In this document: piece by piece, positions 1 through 7,531 of the stretch | How positions within the stretch are numbered: position 1 is the first letter of the stretch | How the letters are laid out: every line of letters begins with the position of its first letter | Origin: Solobacterium sp. | GTDB lineage: Bacteria > Bacillota_I > Bacilli_A > Erysipelotrichales > Erysipelotrichaceae | Direction of reading: 5' to 3' | NCBI GenBank assembly: GCA_024698805.1 | Contig: JAILQT010000013.1 | Span: 1 to 47,553, forward strand | Length of the DNA stretch: 47,553 nucleotides | Made by a program: the position numbers and the translations under genes | The notes under the pieces: model-generated | Told to the model about the DNA's origin: nothing | The model's database searches: none | The model's input: only the letters and a program-made list of their open reading frames with translations

Positions 1-2
1 CA

Positions 3-536
3 ATGAACGTTACAGATGCGATTCTTGCAAGACACAGTTACCGGGGAAGGTATAAAGACATTCCCGTGCCGCGGGAAGACCTGGTCAGGATCATGGAGGC
101 AGGACTCGCTGCGCCTTCCGGCTGCAATAAACAGACGACATCCCTGATCGCGGTCGATGACCCGGAAGTCCTGGCAAAGATCCGCAGCGTGATTGTCCCG
201 CCGGTCGGGGAGACCGCACCTGCAGCCATCATCGTCCTGACACAGAGGATCAATGCGTATAGGGACAAATGCTTCGCGGTGCAGGACTATTCCGCAGCGA
301 TCGAGAACATCCTGCTGGCTGTTACGGATCTCGGCTACCAGAGCTGCTGGTATGAGGGACATATCACAGACGATGACAGGATCTGCGATCAGATCGCACG
401 GATCCTGCATGTGCCGGACGGGCATGAGGTCGTATGTTTCCTTCCCGTCGGGATCGCTGAAAGCGGATCCGTGCCGGCAAAGAAGCAGCCTTTTGACCAA
501 AGGGCCTGGTTCAATGCCTTCGGGCAGTCACAGTGA
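3..536 (+). CDS. Nitroreductase family protein (FMN-dependent)
   Basis: This is a 177-residue protein of nitroreductase-fold type. Members are cytosolic FMN enzymes that use NAD(P)H to reduce nitro compounds, quinones or enones; the substrate here is unknown. What is seen: an N-terminal ARHSYRGRYKD segment, matching the R-S-x-R phosphate/FMN-binding start of the family, then APSGCNKQ at about residue 37, and a C-terminal segment FLPVGIAES resembling the conserved 'GYP' region. The length is typical of small nitroreductases (about 170-200 residues). The ATG at base 3 gives a full N-terminus, although its ribosome site lies outside the window. No gene downstream is co-transcribed with obvious linkage: an approximately 100-base gap leads to the regulated leader of the MFS gene. 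Confidence 0.85.
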   Translation: MNVTDAILARHSYRGRYKDIPVPREDLVRIMEAGLAAPSGCNKQTTSLIAVDDPEVLAKIRSVIVPPVGETAPAAIIVLTQRINAYRDKCFAVQDYSAAIENILLAVTDLGYQSCWYEGHITDDDRICDQIARILHVPDGHEVVCFLPVGIAESGSVPAKKQPFDQRAWFNAFGQSQ

Positions 537-633
537 CAGATGCGTCTTTCTGATCCGCACAGCGAAGGAAAACAGAGTGCAGGATCATAATTAAATATCC
601 GTCAGACCGGTGTATGCCGGGAAAGGAAACCGT

Positions 634-693
634 ATGAGAAATTGCAGAGCTTACGCTCCATGCAGAGTCTGGGGAGACTGCATGGAGGAATAG
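634..693 (+). CDS. 19-residue leader peptide of the MFS gene
   Basis: A short open frame, ATG at 634 to TAG at 691, encodes MRNCRAYAPCRVWGDCMEE. It has its own ribosome site (AAAGGA at 622-627, six bases before the ATG). It lies wholly inside a leader able to form alternative hairpins (see 656-736), and its codons overlap both arms of the first hairpin. Short translated leaders of this type control many Firmicutes drug-efflux and ribosome-protection genes by ribosome stalling. That role here is an inference from position. Four Arg/Cys-rich turns (NCR, PCR, DC) are a feature of the peptide. It is too short for ordinary gene finders. Confidence 0.6.
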   Translation: MRNCRAYAPCRVWGDCMEE

Positions 694-736
694 ATATCCT
701 CAGACTCTGCTTCTTAGGAAAAAGAAAGGAGCAGAG
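656..736 (+). promoter_or_regulatory. Attenuator-like leader with mutually exclusive hairpins
   Basis: Seen directly: hairpin A pairs CTCCATGC (656-663) with GCATGGAG (680-687), plus AGTCT (666-670) with AGACT (675-679), around a GGGG loop. Hairpin B pairs GCAGAGTCTG (662-671) with CAGACTCTGC (701-710), a perfect 10-base-pair stem. A and B share bases and cannot coexist. CTCTGC (705-710) can also pair with GCAGAG (731-736), which overlaps the end of the Shine-Dalgarno AAAGGAG (725-731) of the MFS gene. So hairpin A favours masking of the start site, whereas B would release it. There is no long T-run after B, so control of translation is more likely than termination. Confidence 0.6.
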
Positions 737-738
737 AA

Positions 739-2028
739 ATGAAAAACAACAACGAACATTCAATGCGGGATTTTTATATCCTGTGGAGTACGCAGAGCCT
801 GTCGCAGCTGGGAAGCGCGGTCACGGGTTTTGCTTTGACGCTGTGGCTGTATGAGAAGACCGGTTCGGCGCTCAGTACGGCTGCACTGACGATATGCACG
901 TATGCGCCGTATGTCGTCATGAGCATTTTCGCAGGCGCATTATCTGACAGGTATGACAGGAAGAAGACCATGCTGGTATGCGACGCGCTTGCGGCAGCCG
1001 GTACGCTGGCCGTGTTCGTCCTGTACAGGACGGGCTGTCTGCACATTTGGCACCTGTACCTGGTCAATGTTTTTTCCGGGCTGATGAATACCGTCCAGCA
1101 GCCTGCTTCCGAAGTGGCCTATACCAGGCTCATGCCGAAAGAATTCTACCAGAAGGCAGGCGGGCTGCAGTCATTGTCGAGATCCCTGGTCTCGATCGCC
1201 AATCCTGTCATTGCGGCAGCTTTGTACGGCATTGCGGGACTGGATGCGGCAATCGCGGCTGACCTTATATCCTTTGTAATCGCGTTCATTTCCCTGGCAT
1301 TCTTTATCCGCATCCCGGATGTGCCGGAAGACGCTTCGAACGGAGGCAGTGTCCTGCAGCTTGCGAAAGAAGGACTGGCATATCTGAAACAGGATCGCAT
1401 GATCCTGTATATCATCCTGTTCATGTCCGGGGTCAATCTGATCTCATCGGCTTTCAGTGCGGCGCTGCCCGCACTGATCATTCCGAATCCGCGGGGCGGG
1501 AACGGTGTCCTCGGCATCGTGTCTTCCTGTTCCGGTGCCGCAATGGTTGCCGGCAGCCTGATCGCGATGCTCATGCCGGCGCCGAAGGACAGGGTAAGGG
1601 TCATCTATCTGAGCATGCTGTTCTCCCTCGGGACGGAGAATTTCCTTCTGGCTTTCTCCAGAAGCCCTGCAGTATGGTGCATCGCGCAGGTGCTGGGCTG
1701 GATCTTCATCCCCGTCATGAGCACGAACCAGAACGTCATCATGCGGAATACAGTCCCTGCAAACCTGCTGGGAAGGGTCTATGCCTGCAGGAACACGCTG
1801 CAGTTCTTTACGATCCCGGTCGGGCTGCTGGCAGGCGGGTCCTTGGTGGATCATGTATGCGAACCGTTCATGGCGGCGCACAGCGGCATCTTCACGCTCC
1901 TGTTCGGAAACGGGAAGGGCTCCGGCGCGGCACTCATGATGTTCATCCTCGGTATTGCCGGGACCCTGCACTGCATCGTCTTCGGCAGGCAGCTGAAGAA
2001 GTTCCGTTACAGCGATGCGGACATGTGA
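739..2028 (+). CDS. MFS efflux transporter, MefA-like
   Basis: A 429-residue, 12-segment major facilitator protein of the inner membrane, in the group that includes macrolide exporters such as MefA. Seen: an N-terminal FYILWSTQSLSQLGSAVTGFA segment and the cytoplasmic loop-2 signature SDRYDRKK at about residue 75 (family pattern D-R-x-x-R/K). Alternating hydrophobic segments run through the protein, and length is typical (about 400-430). The start ATG at 739 has AAAGGAG eight bases upstream. It is preceded by a translated leader with alternative hairpins, the arrangement seen for drug-inducible efflux genes, which supports an antibiotic-export role. The actual substrate cannot be read from sequence. 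The next gene starts 12 bases after the stop, so the two may be co-transcribed. Confidence 0.8.
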   Translation: MKNNNEHSMRDFYILWSTQSLSQLGSAVTGFALTLWLYEKTGSALSTAALTICTYAPYVVMSIFAGALSDRYDRKKTMLVCDALAAAGTLAVFVLYRTGCLHIWHLYLVNVFSGLMNTVQQPASEVAYTRLMPKEFYQKAGGLQSLSRSLVSIANPVIAAALYGIAGLDAAIAADLISFVIAFISLAFFIRIPDVPEDASNGGSVLQLAKEGLAYLKQDRMILYIILFMSGVNLISSAFSAALPALIIPNPRGGNGVLGIVSSCSGAAMVAGSLIAMLMPAPKDRVRVIYLSMLFSLGTENFLLAFSRSPAVWCIAQVLGWIFIPVMSTNQNVIMRNTVPANLLGRVYACRNTLQFFTIPVGLLAGGSLVDHVCEPFMAAHSGIFTLLFGNGKGSGAALMMFILGIAGTLHCIVFGRQLKKFRYSDADM

Positions 2029-2039
2029 GGCAGAAATTC

Positions 2040-2795
2040 ATGGATAGAGTAAAAACAGAAGAATACAGCAGGTATATCCGATATGCGGAAGCGTGTACGG
2101 CCAACCGTGTCTATCCCCTTTCGATCGCATCCGGCATCCGGGAAGGGGATATCTGTACAGACGGTGCCGGCAGCGTGCTGTTCTGGCACTGCTGCGGTTT
2201 CGCCTATATACCGGAGCCTGTGAGCGACCGCTTCCTCGAGGAGGTATATCATCAGTTCCTGCTCGGGGATACAGACAGGCGGTTCCTGCTGATCACGGAT
2301 TCTGAACATATCCGTGCGTATTACGCAGCCTGTGATAAACTGCAGTTCAGCAGGAGGGTCGAATATACGCACAGCGGCATATTGAAGCAGCCTGCCGATC
2401 CGGATGGACATTTCAGTATTGAACGGATCACGGCAGACAATATCGGCCGTATACGGGGCAGGATCATCCCCTCCGTATTCTGGGGCTGCGATCATGCTTT
2501 CCTCGAACGCGGCTTCGGGTTCATAGCCCGAAAGGATGACGGATTCGCGGCACTTGCCTTCTCCGCCGCTGTCAGTCCGGATGAAGCCGACATCGGTGTT
2601 GAGACCTGTGAAGATTTCCGGCATAACGGCCTGGCATCGTACCTGTCGTTCCGTATGTGCGAAGAGATCATCCGGCAGGGCAGAAGACCGGTATGGGCGC
2701 ACGGCGAAACAAACGAAGCCTCACGCAGAACGGCGCTTCGTGCCGGCTTTGTGCCGGACAGGGTAAATACGGTCATCCGCAGAAAGACCGGATGA
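2040..2795 (+). CDS. GNAT-family acetyltransferase
   Basis: A 251-residue protein with a C-terminal GNAT fold (acetyl-CoA-dependent N-acetyltransferase). The last 100 residues show the strand/loop pattern IGVETCEDFRHNGLASYLS, where H-N-G-L-A is a variant of the acetyl-CoA binding R/Q-x-x-G-x-A loop, followed by WAHGETNEASRRTALRAGF, the usual 'N-x-A-S-x-x-x-x-x-x-x-GF' end. The N-terminal half is not recognised but fits two-domain GNATs of about 250 residues. The longer open frame reaches far upstream into the MFS gene. ATG 2040 is chosen because it falls just after the MFS stop and has a GTGAGG ribosome site. The gene overlaps the next one by ATGA. Confidence 0.75.
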   Translation: MDRVKTEEYSRYIRYAEACTANRVYPLSIASGIREGDICTDGAGSVLFWHCCGFAYIPEPVSDRFLEEVYHQFLLGDTDRRFLLITDSEHIRAYYAACDKLQFSRRVEYTHSGILKQPADPDGHFSIERITADNIGRIRGRIIPSVFWGCDHAFLERGFGFIARKDDGFAALAFSAAVSPDEADIGVETCEDFRHNGLASYLSFRMCEEIIRQGRRPVWAHGETNEASRRTALRAGFVPDRVNTVIRRKTG

Positions 2796-3175
2796 AAGAA
2801 AACGGTAATATGGATATTGAGAGAACAAGACGATACTATGAACGGCTGACAGATGAGGATATCTGCAGCTGTGCATACTGCCGGAACTATGTCCGGAATG
2901 CCCGGTCTTTCTGCACCGCCCTTGCGGCTTATCTGGATGAACTGGGAGCGGATATTGAGAAGCCCTTCGAAGCGATCCCCGTCGGTCCGGCAGACGGCAT
3001 GATGTACTACAGCGGGGTCCAGTATGTGATCATGGGCTCGGCAGGTGATTTCAGGGAAACTTCGGTCGGGGATGCCCGGGTGTGTATTGCGGACTCGCAT
3101 CCGATGACGGACATAACCGGTGATCATTTCGTGATCGAGGTCTCCCCGGTCTCCCTGAAATGGACCGGGGAATAA
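2792..3175 (+). CDS. Conserved hypothetical protein with Cys-x-x-Cys motif
   Basis: A 127-residue cytosolic protein that I recognise only as a recurrent Firmicutes hypothetical: an N-terminal RRYYERLTDEDICSCAYCRNY segment with C-S-C-A-Y-C, then a YLDELGADIEKPFE segment and an acidic C-terminal beta-rich tail ending SLKWTGE. The clustered cysteines suggest metal or redox chemistry but no function is known. The start at 2792 overlaps the preceding stop (ATGA), suggesting translational coupling. An internal ATG at 2810 (MDIERTRR) is the alternative, and neither has a strong ribosome site. The gene follows the GNAT gene in the same transcript. Confidence 0.6.
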   Translation: MKENGNMDIERTRRYYERLTDEDICSCAYCRNYVRNARSFCTALAAYLDELGADIEKPFEAIPVGPADGMMYYSGVQYVIMGSAGDFRETSVGDARVCIADSHPMTDITGDHFVIEVSPVSLKWTGE

Positions 3176-3246
3176 CAGGGAACTTCCGAAAGGGTTCAAA
3201 AGAACCCTGAAGATGATCTGCATAAATAAGCAATGGAGGTGTTTTT

Positions 3247-3630
3247 ATGGCTGCTGCAGGTTTTGCGATATTTCTTCTCGGGCTGATCTTTGTGATCGCC
3301 GCCCCGATCAATAAAAGAAAGAATGCCCGCTGCTCGGCACAGGCACAGGGTGTTCTGATCGATATATGGCGCAGGAGACGCGGACTTACATATCTGTTTG
3401 CCTACCATGTAAACGGGACCGATTACCATCTCAAATCGACGACAGGCGGCACGGAGGCACATAATCCCGGCGATCCCTGCACCATCTGGTATAATCCGGC
3501 AAAGCCGCAGGAAGCACAGCCGTTCCGTTACGAATCCGCAAGGATCTATACGATCCTTTTCATCGCCGGGATCGCGATGGTCCTTCTGGGAATGATCCTG
3601 ACCGTGATCGGCATTGCCAGCAGTGTCTGA
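3247..3630 (+). CDS. Small membrane protein, DUF3592-like
   Basis: A 127-residue protein with two membrane segments, one at the very N-terminus (about residues 4-20) and one near the C-terminus (about 100-122). Between them is a soluble beta-rich domain with YHVNGTDYHLKS and the NPGDPCTIWYNPAKP segment. That middle pattern (G-x-x-V-x-V-x-Y-x-P-x-x-P) is typical of DUF3592-type proteins, whose role is not established. A good ribosome site (GGAGG, 3236-3240) precedes ATG 3247. It stands alone with a 71-base gap before it. Confidence 0.6.
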   Translation: MAAAGFAIFLLGLIFVIAAPINKRKNARCSAQAQGVLIDIWRRRRGLTYLFAYHVNGTDYHLKSTTGGTEAHNPGDPCTIWYNPAKPQEAQPFRYESARIYTILFIAGIAMVLLGMILTVIGIASSV

Positions 3631-3663
3631 AAAAGGCAATGGGAGTGAAAAAGGACGAAGGAG

Positions 3664-4179
3664 ATGAAACGCATAGGATTCCGTTATCACCCGAATCTGT
3701 ATACGGATGAGATACTGGTGCACGGGGAAGGCGTCTGTGACTGCTGCGGGAAAACGGTTCAGGAATATATCGGGCAGGTATATTCGGCAGCGGATATTGA
3801 CTGCATCTGCCTGTCCTGTATCCATGACGGGAGCGCTGCGGAAAAGTTCGATGCTGAATTCGTACAGTATGCGGAAAAGGTGTCCGATCCCGCTAAGCGT
3901 GACGAGCTGTTTAAGCGCACGCCCGGCTATATGTCCTGGCAGGGGGAGAACTGGCTGGCATGCTGCGACGATTACTGCGCCTATCTCGGCCCTGTGGGGA
4001 TCGAAGAACTGGATGCGATGGGTATCCGCAAAGAGGCCCTCGATGACTATGCTGCGCAGGTGCCTTCCTACCCGCTTGATGTCGTGGAGGAATATCTGCG
4101 CAGAGACGGCGACATGACCGGGTATCTTTTCCGCTGCCTGCACTGCGGGAAATACAGGCTGTACGCCGATGCCGGCTGA
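3664..4179 (+). CDS. CbrC family protein (UPF0167)
   Basis: A 171-residue cytosolic protein with the CbrC/UPF0167 pattern: FRYHPN near the N-terminus, CDCCGK at about residue 22-27, CICLSCIHDGSAAEKFD at about 48-64, SWQGENWLACCDDYCAYLG at about 93-111, and a final CLHCGKYR. The paired cysteines probably bind zinc. In E. coli, CbrC is a CreBC-regulated protein linked to colicin E2 tolerance; its biochemical activity is unknown, and transferring that role here would be guesswork. ATG 3664 has GAAGGAG just before it. It is followed after 28 bases by a methyltransferase gene with its own ribosome site. Confidence 0.75.
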   Translation: MKRIGFRYHPNLYTDEILVHGEGVCDCCGKTVQEYIGQVYSAADIDCICLSCIHDGSAAEKFDAEFVQYAEKVSDPAKRDELFKRTPGYMSWQGENWLACCDDYCAYLGPVGIEELDAMGIRKEALDDYAAQVPSYPLDVVEEYLRRDGDMTGYLFRCLHCGKYRLYADAG

Positions 4180-4207
4180 TCTTTGTCAGTGAGGAAAGGG
4201 GGACAAC

Positions 4208-5008
4208 ATGGACAAATACATAGAAGGCAACAAAGCTGCCTGGGAAGAGGCTTTCGACAACCGTTCACCTTCCTGGGGAGCCGATATCACCGAACGGATA
4301 CAGACGGAAGAATACCCGTTTTTCCATGAAGAGATGAAGGAGACCCTGAAGCAGGTCCGTACCGAAGGAAAAGTCATCGGCCAGTTCTGCTGCAACAACG
4401 GGCGCGAGCTTCTGTCCCTCGTCAAAAGCGGGAAGGCAGAAAGAGGTGTCGGCTTTGATATCGCCGGGAACCAGGTGGCTTTCGCCAATGCAAAGGCGCA
4501 GGAACTGCGGCTGCCGTGCACATTTGAAGCGGTCAATGTATATGATATCGGCGATGAACACCGGGAACAGTTCGACATTGTGATCATCACCGTCGGCGCG
4601 CTCTGCTGGTTTGATGATCTTGACCGCTTCTTTGCGGTCGTATCGAAATGCATGAAGCCCGGGGCTGTGATCATCATCCATGAACAGCACCCGTTCACGA
4701 ATATGATCGCCTCGGAAGGCGAAGAACTGTATGACCCAAAGCACAGGACAGAATGCCTGTATTCCTATTTCGAACATGAGTGGACAGGCAATGAGGGCAT
4801 GTACTATATGACGCAGAAGACCTACCGTTCGAAGACATTTACGGATTATACCCACCCGCTGTCTGAAGTCATGACCGGCATGTGCCGCAATGGCTTCGCC
4901 GTTACGGGACTGCAGGAATATGATCACGATATATGCGGCATGTTCGGCGGACTTGACCATTCCGGATTCCCGCTCTCGATGATCATCCGGGGGCAGAAGA
5001 TCCGCTGA
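4208..5008 (+). CDS. Class I SAM-dependent methyltransferase
   Basis: A 266-residue Rossmann-fold methyltransferase. Motif I is the variant IGQFCCNNGRELLSL (residues about 57-71; the usual E/D-x-G-x-G-x-G is altered to QFCCNNGRE). This is followed by GVGFDIAG (the acidic residue that contacts the ribose), and then FDIVIITVGALCWF as motif IV. The C-terminal half carries a YMTQKTYRSKTFTDYTHPL substrate cap. It resembles uncharacterised small-molecule methyltransferases of Firmicutes. The start at 4208 has AAAGGGGG upstream. The next gene begins 17 bases after the stop and is probably co-transcribed. Confidence 0.8.
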   Translation: MDKYIEGNKAAWEEAFDNRSPSWGADITERIQTEEYPFFHEEMKETLKQVRTEGKVIGQFCCNNGRELLSLVKSGKAERGVGFDIAGNQVAFANAKAQELRLPCTFEAVNVYDIGDEHREQFDIVIITVGALCWFDDLDRFFAVVSKCMKPGAVIIIHEQHPFTNMIASEGEELYDPKHRTECLYSYFEHEWTGNEGMYYMTQKTYRSKTFTDYTHPLSEVMTGMCRNGFAVTGLQEYDHDICGMFGGLDHSGFPLSMIIRGQKIR

Positions 5009-5025
5009 GGAACAGGAGGGAAAGG

Positions 5026-5541
5026 ATGCTGTATCTGAAAGAAGCCGGTCACGGGGACATTGAGAAGGAATGGCTCTTCGTAAAGGATATGCCTCAGGAC
5101 GAGAACGGCATGACGAACCCGTGGCACGGCATAAGCAGGCAGGAGTTCGAAACAAAAGCCCTGCCGGATATGATCCGCTTTTCAAAGGGCATTGACCTGC
5201 CTGAATGGATGGTGCCGGAGACGTTCTTCTTTCTGTGGGAGGATGATACGGTCATCGGCCACTTCCGGATCCGCCATTATCTCAATGAAGCGCTTCGTAC
5301 CGGCGCGGGCCATATCGGTTACTGCATCCGCAAAGGATCCCGCGGCAGGGGATACGGGACACAGGGCCTGAGGCTGACGCTTGAAAAAGCACGGGACATC
5401 GTGCCGGAAGATGAATTCTGCCTGCGCGTGAACAAAGATAATCCCGCTTCGCTGAAGGTCATGCTGAAAAACGGCGGCAGGATCGTATCGGAGAGTGAAG
5501 ATAAATACTTTGTGCGGATCGCAAATCCGGGCAGACAGTAA
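5026..5541 (+). CDS. GNAT-family acetyltransferase
   Basis: A 171-residue single-domain GNAT protein. The acetyl-CoA loop is RKGSRGRGYGTQGL at about residues 104-117 (matches Q/R-x-x-G-x-G/A), preceded by the beta-4 strand HIGYCIRKG and followed by LRVNKDNPASLKVMLKNGG, the usual N-x-x-S-x-x-x-x-x-x-x-GG end. Length and motif order match predicted acetyltransferases of the 'COG3981' kind; this sub-assignment is from memory. The ribosome site AGGAGGG lies eight bases before ATG 5026. The acceptor is unknown. Confidence 0.8.
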   Translation: MLYLKEAGHGDIEKEWLFVKDMPQDENGMTNPWHGISRQEFETKALPDMIRFSKGIDLPEWMVPETFFFLWEDDTVIGHFRIRHYLNEALRTGAGHIGYCIRKGSRGRGYGTQGLRLTLEKARDIVPEDEFCLRVNKDNPASLKVMLKNGGRIVSESEDKYFVRIANPGRQ

Positions 5542-5580
5542 TACCTGCCCGTTCTGCGTAAAACAGCACCGGAGGCCATG

Positions 5581-6600
5581 ATGGATTTCAAAAGACTGAT
5601 CACGACAGAAGAATACAGTTTCCTGCATACGGAAGAACGCCTTGGCAGGCATATCATCCTGCTCGGCGTCAGCGGCAGCTACGGCTACGGCACCGAACGT
5701 GAAGGAAGCGATATCGATTTCCGGGGAGTCGCTCTGAACATGCCTTCCGACCTGATCGGGCTGACATCCTTTGAGCAGTATGAAGACAGGCATACGGATA
5801 CGGTCATCTATTCCTTCCGGAAGATGGTGGACATGCTGACGGCATGCAATCCGAATATCATCGAGATGCTGGGACTGGATGAAGACATGTATGTCATCAA
5901 GACAGAACCGGGGCAGAAACTGCTCGACAGCAGGCACCTGTTCCTTTCCAGAAAGGCAGCGTTCACATTCGGACACTATGCGGATTCCCAGCTGAGGAAA
6001 CTGCAGAATGCAACTGCGAGGGATTCCCTGCCGCAGTCACAGCGTGAAGAACATATCCTTCGTTCCGTAACGCACGCCCTTGAAGATTTCAACCGGAAGG
6101 CAGGACTGAAGAACGATACCTGCACAAGGGTGTATATCGATAAAGCCGTCACGGAAGGCATGGAGACAGAGATCTTCACAGACATGCATTTTGACCATTA
6201 CCCGTTAAGGAAGGTCGGGGACCTGGTCAATACGATCCATGCGGTCGTCAAAGATTATGATAAGGCCGGCAGACGGAACCATAAGAAAGATGACAGGCAC
6301 CTGAACAAGCATGCGATGCACCTCATCCGGCTGTTCATGATGGGTATCGATATCCTGGAAAAAGGGGAGATCATCACGCACAGGCCGGATACAGACCTTG
6401 TCCTGCTGAAGAAGATCCGCGACGGCGGATATATGAAGGACGGCATCATGACGCCGGATTTCTACGATATCGTTTCCGAATATGAACAGCGCTTTGAGGA
6501 AGCGGAAAGGAACAGCAGGCTACCCGATGCGCCGGATATGGCAGCCATTGAAGCACTCACGGAAGAGATCAACCGCCATGCGGTCCTGGAGGACTACTGA
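5581..6600 (+). CDS. RlaP-type predicted nucleotidyltransferase, copy 1
   Basis: A 339-residue member of the DNA polymerase-beta nucleotidyltransferase superfamily, in the RlaP-like group (PF10127). The active-site pattern is GVSGSYGYGTEREGSDIDFRG at about residues 24-44: G-S followed by S-D-x-D, the two aspartates being the metal ligands. The rest is alpha-helical, with NIIEMLGL and a C-terminal acidic tail. ATG 5581 is preferred over the adjacent ATG 5578 because it sits five bases after GGAGG (5571-5575). The stop overlaps the start of copy 2 (TGATG), so the two are translationally coupled. In some genomes RlaP proteins sit beside RNA ligases; none is present here. Confidence 0.75.
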   Translation: MDFKRLITTEEYSFLHTEERLGRHIILLGVSGSYGYGTEREGSDIDFRGVALNMPSDLIGLTSFEQYEDRHTDTVIYSFRKMVDMLTACNPNIIEMLGLDEDMYVIKTEPGQKLLDSRHLFLSRKAAFTFGHYADSQLRKLQNATARDSLPQSQREEHILRSVTHALEDFNRKAGLKNDTCTRVYIDKAVTEGMETEIFTDMHFDHYPLRKVGDLVNTIHAVVKDYDKAGRRNHKKDDRHLNKHAMHLIRLFMMGIDILEKGEIITHRPDTDLVLLKKIRDGGYMKDGIMTPDFYDIVSEYEQRFEEAERNSRLPDAPDMAAIEALTEEINRHAVLEDY

Positions 6601-7385
6601 TGAGGGATATACAGAAAGAGATACAGGACAGCCTGGATGCGGTCGAAAAGGAATATGGCGTTGAGATCCTGCTTGCGGCGGAAGCCGGCAGCCGGGCATG
6701 GGGCTTCGCATCGGATGACAGTGATTACGACGTCCGGTTCATCTACGTGATGAAGCCGGAAGAATACCTCAGGATCGATATGGTCAGGGATGTCATCGAA
6801 TACCGGCTGGATGAGGTCCTGGACATCAGCGGATGGGATATCCGCAAGGTGCTGGCTGCCCTCGGCAAAGGCAACCCGAATGTCATGGAATGGATCAATT
6901 CACCCGTTATATACAGGAAAAGCGATAAGTGGGAACAGCTCAATGCCCTGATGGAAAGTTACTTTTCCCGGAAGGCTTCCATATACCATTATTACGGCAC
7001 GGCCAATTCCACATACAAAGGACACCTGTGCGGGGATACGGTACGGTATAAGAAATACTTCTATGCCCTGCGGCCGCTGCTGTGCTGCAGGTGGATCGAA
7101 CGCTATGATTCGATCCCGCCGGTGCTGTTCAGCGAACTGCTGCAGCTCTTCGACGGTACGGATGAGGTTCTCGATGCCGTGCTGTATGCAAACATACAGG
7201 AACTGCTGAAGCGGAAGGCATTAACAGGGGAAAAGGAAGAGAACCCGCATATGCCTGTGATCATTGATTTCATCCGGGAGGAACTGGCAGGACAGAAACG
7301 GATCGTCAGTTCCATGGAGGATGACCGCCGGCATGACTGGACAGAACTGAACGAAGCTTTCCGTAAGATCGTCAGAACTGTCTGA
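6600..7385 (+). CDS. RlaP-type predicted nucleotidyltransferase, copy 2
   Basis: A 261-residue paralogue of the preceding gene. The active-site pattern is AAEAGSRAWGFASDDSDYDVR at about residues 22-42, again G-S with S-D-x-D, so both metal-binding aspartates are kept. It is followed by the family segments GNPNVMEWINSP and FSRKASIYHYYGTANS. It shares topology with copy 1 but is shorter at the C-terminus. The ATG overlaps the previous stop by one base. The pair may act as a heterodimer, by analogy with other coupled paralogues, but nothing in the sequence proves it. The nucleotide transferred and the acceptor are unknown. Confidence 0.75.
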   Translation: MRDIQKEIQDSLDAVEKEYGVEILLAAEAGSRAWGFASDDSDYDVRFIYVMKPEEYLRIDMVRDVIEYRLDEVLDISGWDIRKVLAALGKGNPNVMEWINSPVIYRKSDKWEQLNALMESYFSRKASIYHYYGTANSTYKGHLCGDTVRYKKYFYALRPLLCCRWIERYDSIPPVLFSELLQLFDGTDEVLDAVLYANIQELLKRKALTGEKEENPHMPVIIDFIREELAGQKRIVSSMEDDRRHDWTELNEAFRKIVRTV

Positions 7386-7531
7386 ATGCAGATCCGTCAG
7401 CGGTTCATGAGAACGGTCTTTTTCACAGACAGATCGTCCTGCTTATGCTTCGGAATGTGTAATAAACTTACCAGAAGCTGCACTTACGGGAAAAACCGTC
7501 CTGCAGCATACAGATCATGAGGTCATATCTT

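Noticed and set aside
3196-4143. A 315-codon - strand open frame opposite the DUF3592-like and CbrC genes
   Set aside because: It covers two well-supported + strand genes with ribosome sites and has no motif of its own.
7386-7520. A 44-codon frame from ATG 7386 ending in the symporter start region, considered as a leader peptide
   Set aside because: No ribosome site precedes it separately from the previous gene's end, and no alternative hairpins were found as in the MFS leader.
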